From: an uncultured Bacteroidota bacterium
GTDB taxonomy: Bacteria > Bacteroidota > Bacteroidia > 2-12-FULL-35-15
Reading direction: 5' to 3'
Assembly: GCA_903847205.1 (NCBI GenBank)
Contig: CAINDA010000024.1
Span: forward strand, 62,001 to 126,000
Length of the DNA: 64,000 nt
Shown here: positions 61,216-64,000 of the stretch, one piece after another
How the letters are laid out: the number at the start of each line of letters is the position of its first letter
How positions within the stretch are numbered: position 1 is the first letter of the stretch
Notes under the pieces: generated by a model
Told to the model about the DNA's origin: nothing
What the model saw: only the letters and a program-made list of their open reading frames with translations
The model's database searches: none
Made by a program: the position numbers and the translations under genes

Positions 61216-61443
61216 CTACGCTTCTCTATCAAGTAAAATCCATCTTTTTTCAAGAGCTAAACATACCAGCAAATATATTTTGCGGGTTTCGTATTTAATA
61301 TTCAAATTTCTTTGGAGAGAATAAACAGAGCTTAATTTTATTCCGAGCGTCTTGGCTATTTTCGCTGTATTATTGCGATTGCCGACAAGTAATAATAGTT
61401 TCATTTCGGCTTCTGTGAATGGATGTTCTTTACCTGCTTTCAT
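61216..61443 (-). CDS. small LuxR-type helix-turn-helix protein
   Basis: The 75-residue protein is essentially one GerE/LuxR-like HTH: FTEAEMKLLLLVGNRNNTAK, then IAKTLGIKLSSVYSLQRNLN and IKYETRKIYLLVCLAL. No receiver or sensor domain is attached. The end (LVCLALEKRWILLD) aligns with GIHYKLIEIRWVDE of the larger HTH protein at 62546, so the two appear related. The targets are unknown. It stands alone with 95 nt to the barrel gene. Confidence 0.75.
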   Translation of the reverse strand: MKAGKEHPFTEAEMKLLLLVGNRNNTAKIAKTLGIKLSSVYSLQRNLNIKYETRKIYLLVCLALEKRWILLDREA

Positions 61444-61537
61444 AATTGATTATATTTTTGGGTTGGCCATAAGAGTTAAATAATATTCCACGTTATGTAG
61501 GTGAAATGATACATCCAATGGCAAAAGGGAAGAAAAA

Positions 61538-62371
61538 CTACTTCCAATGAAAGTCAATGCCCGCAATTGTGAAACTTAAATTAATTGAATAAAGATTTTG
61601 AGTAAACTTATTTGAACTGCTTTTTAATTCATTCCCGCTTATGTCTTTGTCTGTATAATAACCTAAACCGCTTAACTTTAAATATGCAAATTCAATTCGT
61701 GTTTCCATTGTAATTCTAGAATGATTGGATTTTTCATTAAGTTTAATATTACCACGAAGACCGCACCCAAATTTTAAACCAACACTGTTAGCCTGTTGAA
61801 ATTTATATTCTCGAGTAAAGGTATAATTGCTAATTGGCTGAGTAAATTGAACTTTAAGACTTGGATACCAACTTTCTATATTGCTTAAAAAATCAACACT
61901 TGGTATAAACACTATTTTTTTATGCGGAATAAATCCAACAATTCCAGCTTTAAATAGTCTAAAGTCATAGCCCGTGCTGAATGGCGAATCTCCAGTTTCG
62001 TTATTGTCTTTTTCAATGAATATCTTATAATCAGTAACATGGCTCTGAAAGTCCGCACGTATTTTTTTATCATCAATAGTTCTACCATAATATTCAAGTC
62101 CGATGTCAAAACCAATTTTATCTTTAAAAATAAATTGTAAATCTGGCGCAAACATTGTAATAATTGGTCTGTTGTTAGCTAAGATAAATTCTGATGGTTC
62201 TGTTAATTCACTTTTCATGTTAGAACTCCCTGGTCCAAATGCAAATGTTAATGGTGAAAAATTAATCCTAAATGAAGCAGAGTCAATGTTAATGTAGGCT
62301 GTCTTGAATTTTTGAGCATTTAAGTTGAAGAAAAAAAATAAAGCAATTGATGCTAAAAGAAAACGCTTCAT
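61538..62371 (-). CDS. putative outer-membrane beta-barrel protein
   Basis: The 277 residues have a signal peptide (MKRFLLASIALFFFFNLNAQ) and many short alternating hydrophobic/polar strands (TMETRIEFAYLKLSGLGYYT, YSINLSFTIAGIDFHWK), ending in an aromatic residue before the last Lys. No recognised family. It is AT-rich against its neighbours. The function is unknown. Confidence 0.65.
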   Translation of the reverse strand: MKRFLLASIALFFFFNLNAQKFKTAYINIDSASFRINFSPLTFAFGPGSSNMKSELTEPSEFILANNRPIITMFAPDLQFIFKDKIGFDIGLEYYGRTIDDKKIRADFQSHVTDYKIFIEKDNNETGDSPFSTGYDFRLFKAGIVGFIPHKKIVFIPSVDFLSNIESWYPSLKVQFTQPISNYTFTREYKFQQANSVGLKFGCGLRGNIKLNEKSNHSRITMETRIEFAYLKLSGLGYYTDKDISGNELKSSSNKFTQNLYSINLSFTIAGIDFHWK

Positions 62372-62545
62372 AAAAAATTGTTTTTAATATTTCACTAGTC
62401 TTTCACCTTCCTATAAGTCTGCCCTTGCGCATTATGCGTAACATCCTGCTAAACTTACCCATTGCATTTACAAACCAAAACAAACAGCTTATTTCAACCA
62501 GCATTAATTCATCTGTAAATATACCTTATAAATATATAAATTTCC

Positions 62546-63025
62546 CTATTCATCCACCCAGCGTATTTCAATAAGTTTATAATGGATGCCTAATACTACG
62601 GCGCGGATAATGCTTTTGCAGCGTAATTTTTTTTTAATGCTTTCGCGCTGGGCGTTAATGGTGTTTATGCTCAGGGGATTATTTTTTGGCTTAGTCCTTA
62701 TTTTTGTAATGTCGCGGCCATCGTATCCATCGGCATATAATTGCAGTACTTGTTTTTCGCAGCCGGTTAATTTAATATTATACAGCTGTTTTAAGATGCA
62801 GATATCAATAAGCGAATAATGAATACAGATTACCACAGCACGGGTGATGGTATGGCATCCCGATTTTTCTAAGAGCAAACCGCCTTGTTTGTTGTATTGG
62901 CTTTTTGAAAGGTGGCCGCGTATAGCGGAGGCACTTTCGCCATTGGCATATCGCTGTAATTTTTTTAAATCGCCGCTGCTGTAATTATTTTGCAGTGTAA
63001 TTTTATTTTTCATGGCTGCAGACAT
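62546..63025 (-). CDS. tandem LuxR-like HTH protein
   Basis: The 159-residue protein is an internal duplication: LQRYANGES...CHTITRAVVICIHYSLIDI in the first half (about 20-78) matches LQLYADGYD...CKSIIRAVVLGIHYKLIEI in the second half (about 90-155). The second half includes the HTH core PLSINTINAQRESIKKKL. ATG 63013 is an alternative start. There is no sensor domain. Its start lies 185 nt from a 21-nt repeat array and it is divergent from the gene at 63550. It could regulate that gene through the array; this is inference. Confidence 0.75.
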   Translation of the reverse strand: MSAAMKNKITLQNNYSSGDLKKLQRYANGESASAIRGHLSKSQYNKQGGLLLEKSGCHTITRAVVICIHYSLIDICILKQLYNIKLTGCEKQVLQLYADGYDGRDITKIRTKPKNNPLSINTINAQRESIKKKLRCKSIIRAVVLGIHYKLIEIRWVDE

Positions 63026-63209
63026 GTAATATTCCGGCTGCTATTTTATGATTTTTTATCATTTACTCAAATCCGCATAGTGTGTTTATACTTTGCCGGG
63101 TATTTCCTTTCATTTTACATTAGCCACGCAATTAACAGGAGGGGATTATTAAGCTATAGCAAGCTGTAATAAAAATTGCCAAAGGCTGGATGCCGTGAAG
63201 GTTTAAGGA

Positions 63210-63482
63210 AATAAAATAAACGAAAGCCTTGTTAAAATAATTGAAAGGACTTTTAAAACATTTGAAAGGACTGTTACAATAAACGAACGGACTATTAAGG
63301 AAATTGAAAGGACTGTTAAACTAATTGAATTGACTAGTAAAATAATAGAAAGCACTGTTAAGGCAATTGAAAGGACTCATAAAATAATAGAAAGGACTAT
63401 TAATGCAATTGAACGGACTGTTACAATAAACGATAAGACTAATAAAATATTAGAAAGGACTATTAAGGCAGCAGCAAGCCGG
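63210..63482. repeat. 13-unit tandem array of 21-nt repeats, AT-rich, phased A-tracts
   Basis: Units of exactly 21 nt follow from 63210: the consensus is GTTAAAATAATTG / AAAGGACT, with the last unit (63462) degenerate. Two A-runs per unit (AAAA and AAA, about 10 nt apart) recur in step with the DNA helix, so the array should be bent. In frame 3 it reads V-K-I-I-E-R-T heptads for 90 residues, but the only start codons are poor (TTG at 63330), so I treat it as non-coding. It fills most of the 524-nt gap between the HTH gene and the unknown gene at 63550; 63026-63209 shows nothing else. Confidence 0.88.
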
Positions 63483-63549
63483 TTTTTGAAACAGCAAGAG
63501 ATAAATAATTTAATAATCAGTATAAATTAATTCATAAACAATTAAAAAA

Positions 63550-64000
63550 ATGGCAGACAAATCACGAATTTCATTAAGCCCTAAAGTATTTGATCCTTAC
63601 ATCAAATCAACTGATAAGCATTTGCAGGATATTGAGCCTGTAAGCAATCTTCCCTATTGGCAATGGTTAGGATTAACCAGCGTTAATGCCGGCGACTGGC
63701 ATAATAAACGGCAGTTTTGGGATACATCCAATACGGGACTGTTTGCATTATACAGCAATCCTGCAACATGCACCAGCATTGTAAAACAGAATGTTAAAAA
63801 ATTTATTGCAGATTTTAAAACTTTTGCCAACCCGCTTTTAGATATTATTTCGGCAAATCCGAATGCGGGTACAGAGGAAGAAAAAATATTTAATTTGATA
63901 CTGAAAAAAAACCGTAAAAAACCAAGTAAAACCCACACGCCTATTGCTGAGCAGTGTAATAGCACTTTTAAAAGCTCCAACGGCGGCGATATGAAAGCTG
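63550..64000 (+). CDS. unknown protein, 5' part only, downstream of a 21-nt repeat array
   Basis: The frame from ATG 63550 is open to the right edge (150 codons seen). The protein begins MADKSRISLSPKVFDPYIKS and continues with NLPYWQWLGLTSVNAGDWHN, LFALYSNPATCTSIVKQNVK and NPLLDIISANPNAG. There is no signal peptide or membrane segment. The first 110 residues are rich in aromatic and polar residues and likely globular and helical. I do not recognise a characterised family. An A-rich leader precedes the ATG, with the 21-nt array ending 67 nt upstream. Confidence 0.75.
   Translation, partial: MADKSRISLSPKVFDPYIKSTDKHLQDIEPVSNLPYWQWLGLTSVNAGDWHNKRQFWDTSNTGLFALYSNPATCTSIVKQNVKKFIADFKTFANPLLDIISANPNAGTEEEKIFNLILKKNRKKPSKTHTPIAEQCNSTFKSSNGGDMKA

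Noticed and set aside
63330-63530. 66-aa ERT-heptad protein
   Set aside because: It starts at a TTG inside the array without a ribosome site and ends in non-repeat sequence; the open frame follows from the repeat length.

Overview
The window is one contig piece from a member of the Bacteroidota, probably a free-living, gliding or surface-associated relative of Chitinophagales/Sphingobacteriales/Cytophagales. The evidence is the five large secreted proteins carrying type IX secretion (T9SS) C-terminal signals, SprB and PKD repeats, a TonB-dependent receptor with a carboxypeptidase-regulatory-like N-domain, short AT-rich promoters of the TAnnTTTG type, and the absence of EFG in a compact nuo cluster. 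A 3-hydroxyanthranilate dioxygenase implies access to oxygen. No rRNA, tRNA, CRISPR array or recognisable transposase gene was found.

Layout. 0-13 kb is energy metabolism: a leftward 2[4Fe-4S] ferredoxin and 2-oxoacid:ferredoxin oxidoreductase alpha gene (cut by the left edge) diverge from a rightward complex I cluster nuoABCDHIJKL-[HEPN-like]-MN with no E, F or G. Reduced ferredoxin from the oxidoreductase is the obvious candidate donor for this 11-subunit complex. The spacers of the nuo cluster are filled with dispersed repeats, one of which supplies the end of nuoN. 13-17 kb holds an S1/P1 nuclease, an AT-rich orphan OLD-type ATPase/TOPRIM nuclease, and a 122-aa protein preceded by an 18-unit array of 21-nt repeats that pair into hairpins.

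17-36 kb is a leftward island of secreted surface proteins: a reprolysin-like metalloprotease (T9SS type A signal), three PKD-rich proteins and a 1566-aa SprB-repeat adhesin (type B signals), with a lipoprotein, an aspartate/glutamate-type racemase and a 155-bp MITE-like element between them. 36.6-41.7 kb holds 3-hydroxyanthranilate 3,4-dioxygenase, a TonB-dependent receptor, dprA and an alpha/beta hydrolase. 41.8-49.2 kb is a polysaccharide locus (O-antigen ligase-like protein, two Wzz-type proteins, flippase, FkbM methyltransferase, glycosyltransferase). 49.3-54.1 kb has two consecutive sensor proteins ending in SpoIIE/PP2C phosphatase domains.

54-60 kb carries a coupled mtnA/class II aldolase pair (5-methylthioribose salvage or a DHAP shunt) and etfB-etfA-acyl-CoA dehydrogenase. 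The right end (60-64 kb) has a lipoprotein glycerophosphodiesterase, two small LuxR-like HTH proteins (one an internal duplication), an outer-membrane barrel candidate, and a second 21-nt repeat array lying between the tandem-HTH gene and an unknown gene that runs off the right edge. The two 21-nt arrays, each just upstream of a small gene of unknown function, are the best candidate in the window for something undescribed.
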